From assembly GCF_002575655.3 (NCBI RefSeq), contig NC_053035.3, forward strand, positions 374,705,792 through 374,769,791: a DNA stretch of 64,000 nucleotides. The letters run 5' to 3'. The position numbers were made by a program, and so were the translations under genes. Each line of letters opens with the position of its first letter. Position 1 is the stretch's first letter. The notes beneath the pieces were generated by a model. It was not told the DNA's origin. It made no database searches and saw nothing but the letters and a program-made list of their open reading frames with translations. Positions 32,107-44,920 of this stretch are shown here, piece by piece. The stretch comes from Aegilops tauschii subsp. strangulata. Its lineage: Eukaryota; Streptophyta; Magnoliopsida; Poales; Poaceae.

Positions 32107-33478
32107 ATCTGGATCTTGTTTGATGCGAGACGGTTATTCATTTAAATCCGAGAATAATGGTTGTTCTATTTATATGAGTAATATCTTTTATGGTCATGCA
32201 CCCTTGAAGAGTGGTCTATTTTTGTTGAATCTCGATAGTAGTGACACACATATTCATAACATTCAAGCCAAAAGATGCAGATTTGATAATGATAGTGCAA
32301 CTTATTTGTGGCACTGCCGTTTGGGTCATATTGGTGTAAAGTGCATGAAGAAACTCCATTTTGATGGACTTTTGGAATCACTTGATTATGAATCACTTGA
32401 TGCTTGCGAACCATGCCTCATGGGCAAGGTAACTAAGACTCCGTTCTCCGGAACAATGGAGCGAGCAACAGATTTGTTGGAAATCATACATACTGATGTA
32501 TGTGGTCCTCTGAATATTGAGGCTCGCGGCGTGTATCGTTATTTTATGACATTCACAGATGATTTGAGCAAATATGGGTATATCTACTTGATGAAACATA
32601 AGTCTGGAACATTTGAAAAGTTCAAAGAATTTCAGAGTGAAGTGGAAAATCATCGTAACAAGAAAATAAAGTTTCTGCGATCTGATCGTGGAGGAGAATA
32701 TTTGAGTTACGAGTTTGGTCTTCATTTGAAACAATGCAGAATAGTTTCACAACTCACGCCACCTGGAACACCACAGCGTAATGGTGTGTCCGAACGTTGT
32801 AACCGCACTTTATTAGATATGGTGCGATCTATGATGTCTCTTACCGATTTACCGCTATCGTTTGGGGTTATGCATCAGAGAAAGCTGCATTCACATTAAA
32901 CAGAGCACCATCTAAATCCGTTGAGACGACACCATATGAACTGTGGTTTGGCAAGAAACCCAAATTGTCGTTTCTTAAAGTTTGGGGCTGTGATGCTTAT
33001 GTGAAAAAGCTTCAACCTGATAAGCTTGAACCCAAATCGGAGAAATGTGTCTTCATAGGATACCCAAAGGAGACTATTGGGTACACCTTCTATCACAGAT
33101 CCGAAGGCAAGATATTCATTGCTAAGAATGGATCCATTCTAGAGAAGGAGTTTCTCTCGAAAGAAGTGAGTGGGAGGAAAGTAGAACTTGATGAGGTAAC
33201 TGTACCTGCTTCCTTATTGGAAAGTAGTTCATCACAGAAATCAGTCCTGTGACTACTGCACCAATTAGTGAGGAAGCTAATGATGATGATCATGTAATTT
33301 CACACCAAGTTACTACTAAACCTCGTAGGTCAACCAGAGTAAGATCCGCACCAGAGTGGTATGGTATTCCGGTTCTGGAGGTCATGTTACTTGACCATGA
33401 TGAACCTACGAACTATGAGGAAGCGATGATGAGCCCAGATTCCGTGAAATGGCTTGAGGCCACGAAATCTTAGATGGG
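32107..33478 (+). pseudogene. Integrase and start of RT of Angela #2
   Basis: Coding resumes in phase with 23797. The integrase zinc region (WHCRLGHIGVKCM, then CEPCLMGK) is followed by the catalytic core: Asp in HTDVCGPL, Asp in RSDRGGEY and Glu in GVSERCNR. A lost T near 32863 shifts the frame after PLSF, and the GKKPKLSFLKVWGCDAYV block follows at 32950-33000. A second frame change occurs near 33240. The RT N-terminus (RRSTRVR, NYEEAMMSPDS..W) ends abruptly at 33478, where the Fatima-like element is inserted. Confidence 0.9.
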
Positions 33479-35501
33479 TGAGGGAGTCCTGGATTAGGGG
33501 GTCCTCGGACAGCCGGACTATATCCTTTGGCCGGACTGTTGGACTATGAAGATACAAGATTGAAGACTTCGACCCGTGTCCGGATGGGACCCTCCTTGGC
33601 GTGGAAGGCAAGCTTGGCAATACGGATATGTAGATCTCCTCCCTTGTAACCGACTCTGTGTAACCCTAGCCCCCTCCGGTGTCTATATAAACCGGAGGGT
33701 TTAGTCCGTAGGACAACAACAATCATACCATAGGCTAGCTTCTAGGGTTTAGCCTCTACGATCTCGTGGTAGATTGTAACACCCCGCATGTAACTTGCCA
33801 TATTTGTAACTCCAACTCTTGCCATTTTCGGCTATGCGTTATGATATTCCCTCGTGTTCGGGTTTGTCTTTCGTTTTGCATTTTGTTCATGTCATGCATT
33901 TCATATCATGTCATCATTTGCATTGCATTTGCATACGTGTTCCTCTCATGCATCCGAGCATTTTCCTCGTTGTACCCCGCCGGACATATCGCCGCCGCCT
34001 CGCAGCCACTGGCGTCGCGCCACCTGTCCCGCTCCGCCGCCACCCACCGCCAGCCCGCCGGGCCCGTAGCGGACCCGCGCGGCCCGTTCGCCGCCCTCCT
34101 CCTCGCGCCGCCGCGGCCTCCCCGCCGCCGCCGACCGGCCGCCGCCGTGCGCCGCCGTCGTGCGCGCCGCCGTGCCCCGCCGCCTGCCGCGCACCACCGC
34201 GCCCCCTCCGCCGATCGTCCCCGACGTCTCCGGCCTCTCCCTCCTCACCCCGCCGTCTCCTCCTTCTCTTCCGTCGCCGGCGGAGAGCCCGGCTCGATCG
34301 GATCTGGACACTGTGGAGGTTGACTTTCTCTCCCCTCTCCCGAAATGTTGCCAAGTCATGAAAGTTTGGCAGCATGTACCCCTGTTCATCAGTGCATAAC
34401 TCTCTGCATATAGCTCCGTTTCACGCGTGTAATATGTCAAATTGTTCGTCTTGTGATGCTCTACATTTTGTTCAATTGCACCATGTTCATTAGAGGCCAT
34501 CTTGATGCCCAAATCTCTGGTTCAAGAGTGCCACTTGCTGTTATCTGCTGGTTCTTAGCAGAACTTGGAGATTTGTCATTTTTGTATCATTTAATCTGTG
34601 CATCTTATGGGCATGAGCTCTACATGTGTTTTGTTGTATGCCATGCCATCATTCCAGTGGTGTATGCCATGTATTTTTGTGATCTCCGTGGTGACTAGAA
34701 CAATCATGCAAACTAGGCCGCGTAATGTTTCTGATTTCTGGGACTTGGTGATTTCTCCCTGCATATTTTTGCCATGTAAACTTGATGCTACAGAGAGATC
34801 CCTGCATATTTTGGAGATGTTCAGTAAGGATGTTTTGTAGATATTGTTGTAATTGATCCATTCCTGCCCTTGTTTGCATTTATGGAGTGACATAGCATGA
34901 CTCTATCTTGCTCTACTTTTGCTATAAAATATTTCTGGCAGATTCTTAACATGATATTCATTTTTGCCAAGCTTGTTGTAGTTGATCCATACATGCTATG
35001 CTTTTGTTCTTGCCATGGATAGATACATAAACATGCCATCTTGCTGTAGGTATGCTAGTTTTGTCATGCATTGCTTTATGGTGAGTGCATCAAGCTCACC
35101 AAGATGCCCTCATATTATTGTTTCTGCCATGCTCTGTTTTCTGCTGTCTGGAACCTGATAACGAAACTTGCTATGTTTACATGCTTGCCATCATATCTTC
35201 TGGTCCTTTTTGGCTTATGGTCAGTAAGGGACTTTTGTCATATGCATTTAGTAGAACACTGTGATGCCTTGTGTTGCTATGTTAAGTTCCTCTAGCATGT
35301 TGATTTCGTGCTCTGAACATTGCTACCTGATGCTGTTTTAGCCATGTCCAGTAATTTCACCAAGTCTATGAACGTGTTATCTTTTGTACTTTTGCCATGC
35401 TTGTTTCAGCTTGATATAATGTGATCTAGCCGTAGCTCAATGTTCATCTTTTGTCAAGCTTCTCCTGTAGATTACTGTCATATGCTTTGTTGCTATGTTG
35501 G

Positions 35502-36674
35502 TGTCGGAGTAAATGGCCACGGGTAGCCTAACCGACTGCCCCTGATTCTTCTGAAAAATTATCAGGCCTTTGGGCCTCCGAGCACTCCAAGCATTGGACC
35601 ACCTCCCCTGGCCGGCTACCCCCGAAGCCGACTCACGGGAGGCGGCCCAGCCTCAGCAACCTCCCCCCCAGGATATCCGCGGGGTGGCCGACTCCAGGAA
35701 GCCGGCCTCGAAGAGCGCCGACTCCAACAAGCCGGCCGAGACCACAACCACCAAAGCTACACCCACATAACGGTGACAAGACGGGGTGTGGCCACATTGC
35801 GGCCCACTACCCCCGAAGCCCGAGGCAGGCATGGCCACAGGAGGCCGTACGGGACGGCCGTCTCCCGTTCGGCTCGGCACTGTAGCCATGCTAGCCTCAA
35901 CGTCATCCACGACAGACTCCCGTACGGCCCACGGGCGGCGGGTCCCCTCGGCGAGAGAGAAGCGCGGAGGCGGCCCGGCCTCCCCCAGTCGGCCAAGGGC
36001 ATAGCCGGCACCCAGAAGCCGGCTACCCCCTCCCTCGAAGCATGCGCCCCATTAAGGAGACAAGACGAGGTAAGGCTACAGTGAGGACCCTCGAGGCTGC
36101 CCACTGTAGCCACGATTACCTCAACAACACCCTCGTCATTGGGGGCGAGGCTACAGTAAGCAGCCGCCGACAAGATCCTAGTCGGTGGGGCCGGCCTGTC
36201 GACCAAGAGGCCGGCAGCCGGCAGGACCCACTAGTCGGCGGGCCCCAACAACCGGCGGAGAAGCCGGCGAGCGTAGACACTGATGGCTAGGACCAGAGAC
36301 CAGCCGGATTACAATTGTACCCCCGGGGGGTAGGCCTATATAAACCCCCCGGAGCACCCATGCAAAGGGTTGGCTTCTGAGCATAGCACACACACCATAG
36401 AGAGAGAGAGAAGTGAGAGCTAGCCTTGTTCTTCTTCTCCCTTGAACCCAACAGCTCTAGGAGCGATTGTAGCTACTTTTACTGATCTAGTGATCATGCG
36501 GAGACCCCGCAGAGCAGGACTAGGGGTGTTATCTCCTCGGAGAGCCCCGAACCTGTGTAAGATCCGCCGGCGTGCATGTCTTGGCCTCACCCCGTTTTCA
36601 GGCACCGGCGACGTCTTATTGGCACCCACAATGATAAGCCACCCGTTGGCATATGTCGCACCAACCACCCGACA
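35502..36674 (+). repeat. 5' LTR of Tat copy 2
   Basis: This 1,173-bp LTR runs from TGTCGG to CCGACA, with a TATA box at 36336-36344. It is about 54 bp shorter than the copy 1 5' LTR, largely because the ~30-bp array has about two units instead of four. Confidence 0.94.
36336..36344 (+). promoter_or_regulatory. TATA box of Tat copy 2 5' LTR
   Basis: CTATATAAA, the same position and context as 2180-2188 in copy 1. Confidence 0.72.
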
Positions 36675-36676
36675 TT

Positions 36677-36694
36677 TGGTGCCCACCGTGGGGC
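36677..36694 (+). promoter_or_regulatory. Primer-binding site, Tat copy 2
   Basis: TGGTGCCCACCGTGGGGC starts two bases after the LTR. It has one base different from the copy 1 site at 2517-2534. Confidence 0.8.
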
Positions 36695-38121
36695 CAGGTG
36701 CACCGTCGTCCGGAGACCTGTTCTGGGCGGGAACCCTCTTCCTCCCCCGCGAGCGCAGCCAGCCTGCTGCGCCCGATGGCGTTTGCCTCGACGCGCTGCA
36801 AGGCGTCGACGACGCCTGCGCAGCGAGCTGCCTCGCCGATCTGCTCGGCGGGACTCGCATCTCCGACAAGCCTGCGTCCGACGGAGGCACGGACTTCCCC
36901 GAGAGCCGCCTCGTCAGCCTCCTCGACCAGCTTCACGTCTCCAGCGAGCCTGCTGCAGATGTGGAGTCGGTCGGCTCCACCGACCCGATGCTTGTCGACT
37001 CCGACACGGCATCGCTCGATGCTTACCCCTCTGGCGTGGTGGTCTTCGACGATCCTGTCCCTCGAGCTGACAGCGGCAGCAGCGCTGTCACCGAAGTGCT
37101 GGTCATCAGCCACGTCGCCAACTCGGGCGAGAACGCCCACGACGCCCTGCAAGCGGCGATGCACGACCTCTCCGTCCCCATCCCGGTCGATGCCGACGCC
37201 GAGACGCTGGAGGCACGCCGCCTCGCCCTCATCGCGGAAGGCCAGAAGATAGCCTCCATGAGACGCCTCACCGAGGCCCACCAGCGCGAAGTCGACCGCG
37301 CCGCCTTCGGTACGCCGCCGCCTAACGGCCCGAGCCGAGCCGGCTTCGTCCAGAAGCGCGGCGCGGCCGTCGCCAGCATGCTGGGGGCGGATCGCCCCGT
37401 CTACGCCACCCCGCTCGAGAATCTGCGAGCCGCTCAGGCGGCCGCAGAAGAGCTCAATGGGCTGGGAGCCGATGAGCTCCCCCACAAGACAAGACGGATC
37501 CAGCAGCTGATCGACACGGCTGCAGAACGGCACGAAGCCGGCGCCCGTGCTGATAGTCATCCCCCACGCCGGGAGCACGCCGCGACGTCCCGCTCGCCGA
37601 CTGCGAGCGGCGCTCGCCAGAAGAAAGACAAGGATCCGGCTGCTAGCCGCAGCCGGACTCGCATCACCATCGAGCGCGACGCGGAAGGCCGCCCGCGAGC
37701 GGTGGAGCACCAAGGAAATCTGCCTCCCCCCCGCCTCGAAGAGAGCGACGTCTCACCCCGCCGCCTATCACGCACCCGACTCTTGGCGACCGACTCGGCC
37801 GCCAAGAAGGAGTCGGCGAGAACGATGCCCGCCACCGGATCGATCGCCTTGCTCGATCCTTGGCGTTAGAAGAAGAGGACGATGTCGGCCCGCCATGCTT
37901 TGGCCCCCGCATCCGCGACGAGCCCTTCCCCAAAGGGTTCTCGCTCCCAGAGACACGCCCAAGTACAACGGCTCAGTGAAGCCGGAAGATTGGCTCATCG
38001 ACTACTCCACGGTCGTCAGCATAGCCAACGGCAATCGGCGCGTCGCCGTGAAGTACGTCCCCCTCATGCTGCAAGGCACGGCGCGCACATGGCTCAACAG
38101 CCTCAAGCCCTACAGCATCAA
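36695..38121 (+). pseudogene. Truncated gag of Tat copy 2
   Basis: It matches the copy 1 gag to the middle of the capsid core (LMLQGTARTWLNSLKPYSIN), then stops at the deletion junction. A base lost near 37735 and another near 37949 shift the frame. No start codon is certain, as in copy 1. The gag frame at the junction does not match the frame of the downstream RNase H, so no fusion protein is expected. Confidence 0.85.
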
Positions 38122-39684
38122 CCGTCCCGTACCGCCATCAAGTCCCAAGCATTGGCCGACTTCCTTGTCGACTGGGCCGAGACCCAGTACCTACCGCCGG
38201 CTCCCGACTCTACCCATTGGCGGATGCACTTTGACGAGTCCAAGATGCGCACCGGCTTGGGAGTCGGCATCGTCCTCACCTCTCCCAAAGGCAACAAGCT
38301 CAAGTACACGCTGCAGACCCACTTCGCCGCCTCCAACAACGTGGCCGAGTACGAGGCGCTCGTACATGGGCTCCGGCTAGCCAAAGAGCTCGGCATACGC
38401 CGGATCCTGTGTTACGGCGACTCAGACTTGGTGGTCCAGCAGTCTTCTGGCGACTGGGACGCCAAGGACGCGAACATGGCGAGCTATCAATTCCTCGTCC
38501 AGCAGATCAGCGGATACTTTGAAGGGTGCGAGTTCCTTCACGTGCCAAGGGCCGACAACGACCAAGCAGATGCCCTGGCACGAATCGGCTCCACCCGACA
38601 AGCCATACCGACTGGCGTCTCCCTCCAGCGCCTCCTCAAGCCGTCCATCAAGCCGTCTCCAGAGTCGGACTCTATCTTCGTACCGCCTGCGCCAGATGCA
38701 GCCGGATCCGACTGGAGAAAACCCGCAGGCGGCACGGGGACTTCGACAACTGGCCCGGGGACTGCCGTAGTCGCACCCGGCCAGGAGACTTCAGAACCCG
38801 GCCCGGGGACTGCAGCAGTCGGCCCGGGGACTGCAACGACACAAGAAGCGGTGGCCGACTCCAATTCCACGCCACCCAACCCACCCACCCGAGTCATGGT
38901 GGCTACATTAACAGAAGAAGAAGTCACAGCTCCATCATGGGCCCAGCCCATCCTCAAGTTCCTAGTCAGCAGAGAGCTGCCGGCTGATGAGATCTCAGCA
39001 AGACTAGTGCAACGACGAGCCGCAGCATACGCAATAATCAACAGAGAGCTTGTGAAGCGCAGCGTCACTGGAGTCTTCCAGCGTTGTGTCGAGCCAGAAA
39101 AAGGAGTGGCAATCCTCAAGGACATCCACCAAGGCGAATGCGGCCACCACGCAGCCTCAAGATCACTTGTGGCCAAGGCTTTCCGCCATGGTTTCTTCTG
39201 GCCGAATGCCTTGGAGGATGCTAAAGAAATAGTCAAGAGCTGCAGAGGATGCCAAGTTTTTAGTTCCAAGCAACACCTGCCGGCTTCTGAACTCAAGACC
39301 ATTCCCCTCACCTGGCCTTTTGCCGTCTGGGGACTGGACATGGTAGGCCCTTTCAATACAGCCCGCGGCGGCTTGACACATCTACTGGTCGCTGTGGACA
39401 AGTTCACAAAGTGGATCGAAGCAAAGACGATTAAGAAGCTGAACGGGCCGACTGCCGTGACATTCATCACTGACATCACTACTCGGTACGGCGTGCCGCA
39501 CAACATCATCACCGACAACGGCACGAACTTCGCCAAAGGAGCACTGGCACGTTTCTGCGCGACGCAGGGCATCCGACTGGACTTAGCGTCCGTTGCCCAC
39601 CCGCAGTCAAATGGCCAGGTCGAGCGAGCAAATGGACTCATCCTCTCCGGCATCAAGCCCCGACTGGTTGTACCACTGGAGTGA
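38122..39684 (+). pseudogene. Second RNase H, linker and integrase 5' part of Tat copy 2
   Basis: This is an uninterrupted frame from the deletion junction. The second RNase H (MHFDESKM..GVG, NNVAEYEALVHGL, YGDSDLVVQQ, NDQADALARIG) is followed by the PGT-rich linker with the CCCGGGGACT array (38752-38838). Then come the integrase HHCC region and core (WGLDMVGPF, IITDNGTNF, NGQVERAN). It keeps canonical residues where copy 1 has stops (7179, 8055). It ends at TGA 39682-39684, where copy 1 has CGA. Confidence 0.9.
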
Positions 39685-40203
39685 TCGGCCGGCTGCTGGC
39701 TCGATGAGCTGCCGGCAGTCCTCTGGAGCCTGCGCACTACACCCAACAAGTCAACCGGCTTCACTCCATTTTTCCTCGTGTACGGTGCCGAGGCTGTCAT
39801 CCCAACAGACATCGAGTTCGACTCACCTCGGATCACCATGTACACGGAGGAGGAGGCCAAGGAAGCAAGAGAAGACGGCGTCGACCTACTGGAAGAAGGC
39901 CGACTGTTAGCACTCAGCCGGTCCGCCATCTACCAGCAAGGGCTGCGCCGCTACTACAACCGCAAGGTCAAGCCAAGATCCTTCCAAGAGGGCGACCTTG
40001 TGCTCCGGCTGATCCAGCGAACAGCCGGCCAGCACAAGCTCTCGGCCCCTTGGGAAGGCCCCTTCGTCATCAGCAAGGCACTAGGCAACGACTCCTACTA
40101 CCTGATCGACGCGCAAAAACCAAGAGCACGCAAGAGAGACGACTCCGGCAAGGAGTCGGAGCGACCATGGAACGCAAACCTCCTGAGACGATTTTACAGT
40201 TGA
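39685..40203 (+). pseudogene. Integrase C-terminus of Tat copy 2
   Basis: This is the in-frame continuation past the TGA. The TPFFLVYGAEAV motif and the GPFVISKALGNDSYYLI C-terminal domain are intact, ending at 40201-40203. It would be translated only with readthrough. Confidence 0.88.
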
Positions 40204-40932
40204 AAGCAGTATGTATCATGCTACCCTTTTGTATTAAGTACAAACCAACAGGCCCCCCGAACAGTACTCGGGGACTGCCTATGTTTATCTATGAATGACA
40301 AGTGACATATCCATGAATGTATTATTACATTGATTTCTTGTCTGGCACCGGGTTCGACTAGTCGGCCCGGGGACTGGCCGCCTTGAGCTATATTAAAAGT
40401 TCTACCTGAAGTCAGAAAAGTAGTGTGCCGGCTCCCGAGTCCTCTCTTGTTGAAAGTCGCAGCTCGAAGAACCGACTGTCCGACTAGCAAGAGGCAAGGC
40501 AGAAAGGATGCCCACACGAAAAACGGCTAAGGACCAACGAACTAATATAGCAAAAAGACGGCCTCCAACCACGCTTGCCGGCTGTCAGAACAGCCGGCTG
40601 GCCGGCTTCCTAAACACTTAGCTCTAATCCAACAAAGCTAGAGTACTTGCCCTCCCAATTGGCCAAGCACTTCTCCAGCAATAGATTGCAGAGCAACTGC
40701 CTGTCTGGGGAGGCGGCAACCAAGGGAGGGCGGCAAAGGAAACAGCAGAAGGATGAAAAGCAAAGAACAAGGAAAAGCCAAATGCATGCATAAGTTATAT
40801 ATACATATAAAGCCCCCAACAGGCCGGCAATCGACATAGTTCGAATACACCCCAGTGGGTGGAATTGTGCAGACTTAACAGAATATTGTTCCACAAGTGA
40901 CAAGACAGGAAAACAAAAGATAGCAGACTAGA

Positions 40933-43900
40933 CTAAGGCGCGGTGCGGGAGCCAGGCTGGTCGGGGGAGATGGCGTCGCCGGCTAAAGGAGTGGCCGGCT
41001 GGCGGGTCTCGGCTTGGTCACCACCGGGGGCAGGCGACGCACCCGCGCGTGACGTGGTGCTGGAGGCGCGGTCAGGCTGAGGCTGGTCGGCCGCTCCACC
41101 ATCCGGCTCGGCGTCTTCACCCTCCTCCTCCTCCTCCTCGCCCTCGTCGCTGGAGTCGATCTCCTCCGCCGAGTCTTCACCGTCTGCCGGGTTCAGCCCG
41201 AACCACTCCTCCGGCTGGGCGACACCGTTGTCGTCTACCTCGGGGGCGAAGACGCTGGTGTCGGTGTAGTCGGCGATCGCCGAAGCCCGCCGGATGATAG
41301 CCGGCCGCGCCGGCTCCAGCTCCGTGTCGGCTTGCTGCCGCCAGGTAGCCGGCTGATCGAGGCTCAGGCCGGGATACCAGGCCTTGACGAACTCCAGCGC
41401 CCGCCTGGCGCCGGAGCGAGCCGCCGAGGCCTTCCAGGCTTCGAAGCGGCCGACTGCCACCTCCAGCCAGTCGGCAGTCCGACTGGGGGTGCGAGGAACC
41501 ACTTGGCCGGGCCAGAGGGCGGCCAAGACTTGCGCCCCGGCACGCTGAAGCCGGCGGAGCAGTCGGTGAGCCGGCTGGATGCGGGCCTGGATCACCAAGA
41601 GCTGCTCCTCCAGCGAACGGCCGGCGGTTGGCGAAATCTCGAAGCCAGCCTGCCTCCGCGCCTGGCGGCGGGCCTCGATGGTCTGGTTGGCGGCGGTAAA
41701 ATAGCTAGGGAAATATTCTGCGCAAGAAAGAAGAAGAAAAGAAGAAAAGAGCACCAAGTCAGAAAACGAGCCAAAAGTGGCAGATGGCAAGAAAGGACGA
41801 AGAGGTAGGCGGCTTACCGTCAACCAGATCTTCGATCTGACCATAGCCAGAGATCAGAGTTTGCCTGGCCTCAGCCCAGCCAGCCGCCTCCGTCTCGTAC
41901 TCGGCCTGGAGGGCGGCTTCGCGGTCCTGCACCGCCTTCAGAGCCGCCTTGTGGCCTTCCTCCTGGTCGGCCAACTTCTTGGCCAGGCGGTCGCGTTCCT
42001 GCACCAAGGCGGCGAGCTCGGCATCCTTGGCACGAAGGGCAGTCTGAGACTCCCCCAGCTGTGCCCTCAGACCGGCGTTGGCCGCTGCAGAGACGGCAGA
42101 AAAAGAAAGAACAGTAAGAGGAAGTCGTCAAGGAAGATCCGACCCGACTGCTCAGCAGTCGGCCCGAATCTCGGGGACTACACCCAGTGGGTGCGCTGAC
42201 GCGCCCCCACATGAGATAAAGAACAAAGCACGTACCTCGGCTCTCAGTAAGGTCGGCGGTCTTCTGGGTCAGCTCCCGAGCCTGGGAGTTGAAGGCGGCC
42301 GCACGAAGATTGTGGTAGTCCTGCAAGATAGGCAGAAGATCGAAGTAAGAACAAGAATAGCAAAGACAAATCCACTAAGAAGTTCCAAGCCGCCTGCTCA
42401 GCAGCCGACTCGGAACTCGGGGACTACACCCAGTGGGTGCATTGACGCGCCCCCACGGAAGAAATCAAGATCAAGAAGAAATCAAGATCAAGAAGAAGCA
42501 AGATGGGAAGACTAACCCGGATGGCCGCCCGCGTCGCAAGGAACTCGTCGGTGAACTGCCTCAGCGCCGTAGCCTGGGCCTGAAGCCGGGTCCAGACGTC
42601 CTGCGCGGCCACGTTCATCACGGCTGTCCCTCCGCCTGGCGTCCACCCCAAGGTAGTGCTGGCCACCTCCACATCCCGGGCCGATGAGCTGGAGCCCGCG
42701 GCCGGCTGCGGCTCCGACGCGGCCTTCTGTGGCTCCGACGCAGCCTTCCCCGCACGACGGCTCGGCGGCATCCGGACCGCCCTCTCAGTCCTCGCGGCCG
42801 GCTCGCCCCCCGCCGACTGCGCAGGCGGCAGATCAGGCCGGCCGCCTTGAGCCACCCCAGTTGCGGGGTCGGCACCGGCGCCCTCTCCAGGACGACGACG
42901 TCGTCGTCCCTCTCCAGTCCTGGCTGGTCGCCGCTGGCCCCTTCTGGCGAGGGCTCCATGTCCCCAGGCGCTACGACGCGCAGCGGGGTGACCATCAAGA
43001 CCTCCTCCGCCGCCGCCGCGGCTGCAGCCTCCGCTTGGGCCTTGGCTGCGGCGTCGGCGAGCGCCTTCGCCGCCTCTTCCTCCTGCGCCGCCTGGGCGAC
43101 GGCCGCCTTCCGTGCCTCCGCCTCTCGCGCCTCCCGTTCCTCCCGCGCCTCCCGCGCGTTCCGTTCTGTCGCTTCCTGAAGGTCGGCACGGGGGTCCACG
43201 CGGCGAGTGGTGCTCCCAGACCCCCTCGGCGACTCGACGACGGAGGCGGCAGCCGCCCGCTCAAGCGACAACGGAGCTCTGATCGTTTGGAGAAAAAGAC
43301 AAGGGTTCAGGAACCACCAGAGAAAAGAAAGAAAAAGAGTATACAAAAAAATTCGAACTTACGCCGACACGGTCTGCGGTTGCTTCACCGTCTTGCGGAA
43401 GCGAGCCGCCTTCGCGGCCGCCTCCTCCCGCCTGGTTGCTACCGCCCCGCCCCTGGGTTTCTTCGTCCGACTGCCGAACAAACCCTGGGCGGCACGACGC
43501 TTCTGCCCTCCGCCCCGAGCAGGCGGTGCAGCGGAGGAACCCGCGCCGCGTCCAGATGCTGGCCGGCGGCGCGGGGCGACTTCGGCCTCATCGTCGTCCG
43601 GCCAGTCGTCGAAGGTGACTCCGTGCCCGGAGCCGCCTGCTTCGCCGCCGGCTTGGCCACCACCCGGCTCGATGTTGTCGTCCATAGCGGCCGCCCCCAA
43701 GTCGGGGTCCTCCATATCGTGTTCCGTCCGGTCGGGGACGAATCGACGCCCCGTGTCTGACCCGCCGGCCGGCCGAAGAAGAGGGCCCTGTCAAAAAACA
43801 AGCCGACTAAGTTAGAGTCGGCCAAGAGGAACTCGGCAACAAAGTTAAGAGAAAAAGAAGAAACAAGGGGAGCATACCGTGGGCGGTGGATTGGCTCGGC

Positions 43901-44780
43901 TGTATGGCTCCTTGTCGAACTGCCACTCTTCGGAGAGTTTGCAGTTCGCGAGGTAGGTCACCATATAGGCGACCTCCTCGTGCGGCATGTCCTTGGTGCA
44001 CATCCGGCTCGGATCGAGCTGGCCGCTCATCTGACAGATCAGATGAGGACGGCTCTGGAGCGGAAGAACCCGGCGTGTGACGAAGGCGGCCAGAAGGTCG
44101 GGCCCCGTCAGGCCCTCCGACTGGGTCATCACTCGCACTCGGGCGACGGCTGCGGACCCAGCCGGCGTCAGAGTCACGGCCCGGAAGGACCACTGGGGCC
44201 GCCTGCCCGCCGGTGGGCCGGCTACGTAAGCCGGCAGGTTGATGTAGTCGCCCCGTGGGGCGATGTTCCGCACGTAGAAGTATGACTTTTGCCACTTCTT
44301 CACCGATTGAATCAGCGTGATGACGGGGAAGGGGTTGTCGGCGACCGACCTCCGCGACGCGATGAAGGCGCCAGTCTGAGCCGGCACGCCCTGCATGCGC
44401 ATGCCCAACTTGGACTGGAAGAACTCCCCCCAGAGCTCGAGGGTAGGGAGGACACCGAGGTAGCCTTCGCACAGGGTGACGAAGGCTGACAGCAGCACCA
44501 CCGCGTTTGGGGTGAGGTGGTGCGGCTGGAGCTGGTAGAAATCGAGCCAGGAGCGGAAGAAGGCGCTCACTGGCAGGCCGATGCCGCGCAAGAAATGCGA
44601 GCGGAAGACCACCCGCTCGCCCTCCCGCGGCTCCGGCGTAATTTCCTTCGCCGGCGCAAGACGGACCTCCACCTTGTCCGCGCCGGGCAGCCGCCGCGTA
44701 TTGCGGAGGAACTCGACGTGATCCTCGTGGATGTTGGAGCCGTCCCAATCCCCACCATACTGCTCCGTGGCAGGAGGCAT
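40933..44780 (-). pseudogene. Six-exon antisense gene (aORF) of Tat copy 2, one frameshift
   Basis: Exons on the minus strand: 44780-43878, 43787-43363, 43278-42517, 42320-42236, 42084-41818 and 41717-40933 (stop TAG). Lengths are 903, 425, 762, 85, 267 and 785. Introns of 90, 84, 196, 151 and 100 bp are GT-AG. The sum is 3,227, one short of 3 x 1,076, and a single base is missing in exon 3 near 42857-42868 against copy 1. With that allowance all phases agree. Exon 1 resembles the Pfam 'putative gypsy type transposon' domain. Exons 3-5 are Ala/Glu/Arg-rich and likely coiled coil (LVQERDRLAKKLADQEE), and exon 6 is acidic. The start is the ATG shared with copy 1. The function is unknown. Confidence 0.85.
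42145..42460. repeat. Repeated ~65-bp block in aORF introns 3 and 4, Tat copy 2
   Basis: 42145-42212 (intron 4) and 42393-42460 (intron 3) share CTGCTCAGCAG and ACTACACCCAGTGGGTGC. The pair is conserved from copy 1, so the intron duplication predates both insertions. Confidence 0.85.
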
Positions 44781-44920
44781 GGCGAAAACGAGCGCGGCGG
44801 CGGAGGAACGTGTGGTGGAAGAGCGCGGCGGCGAGGCGCTGTTGCAAGAAACGGCAAGCGAAAGAAGATGGTGGAAGGAGGAGGAGCGTGCGAGAGCCTG
44901 CCGCCCTCCATCTCCCCCTA

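Noticed and set aside
33819..34512. Long Pro/Ala/Arg-rich open frames that look like host proteins
   Set aside because: They lie in the GC-rich block of the chromovirus 5' LTR and recur at 54722-55156 in the 3' LTR.
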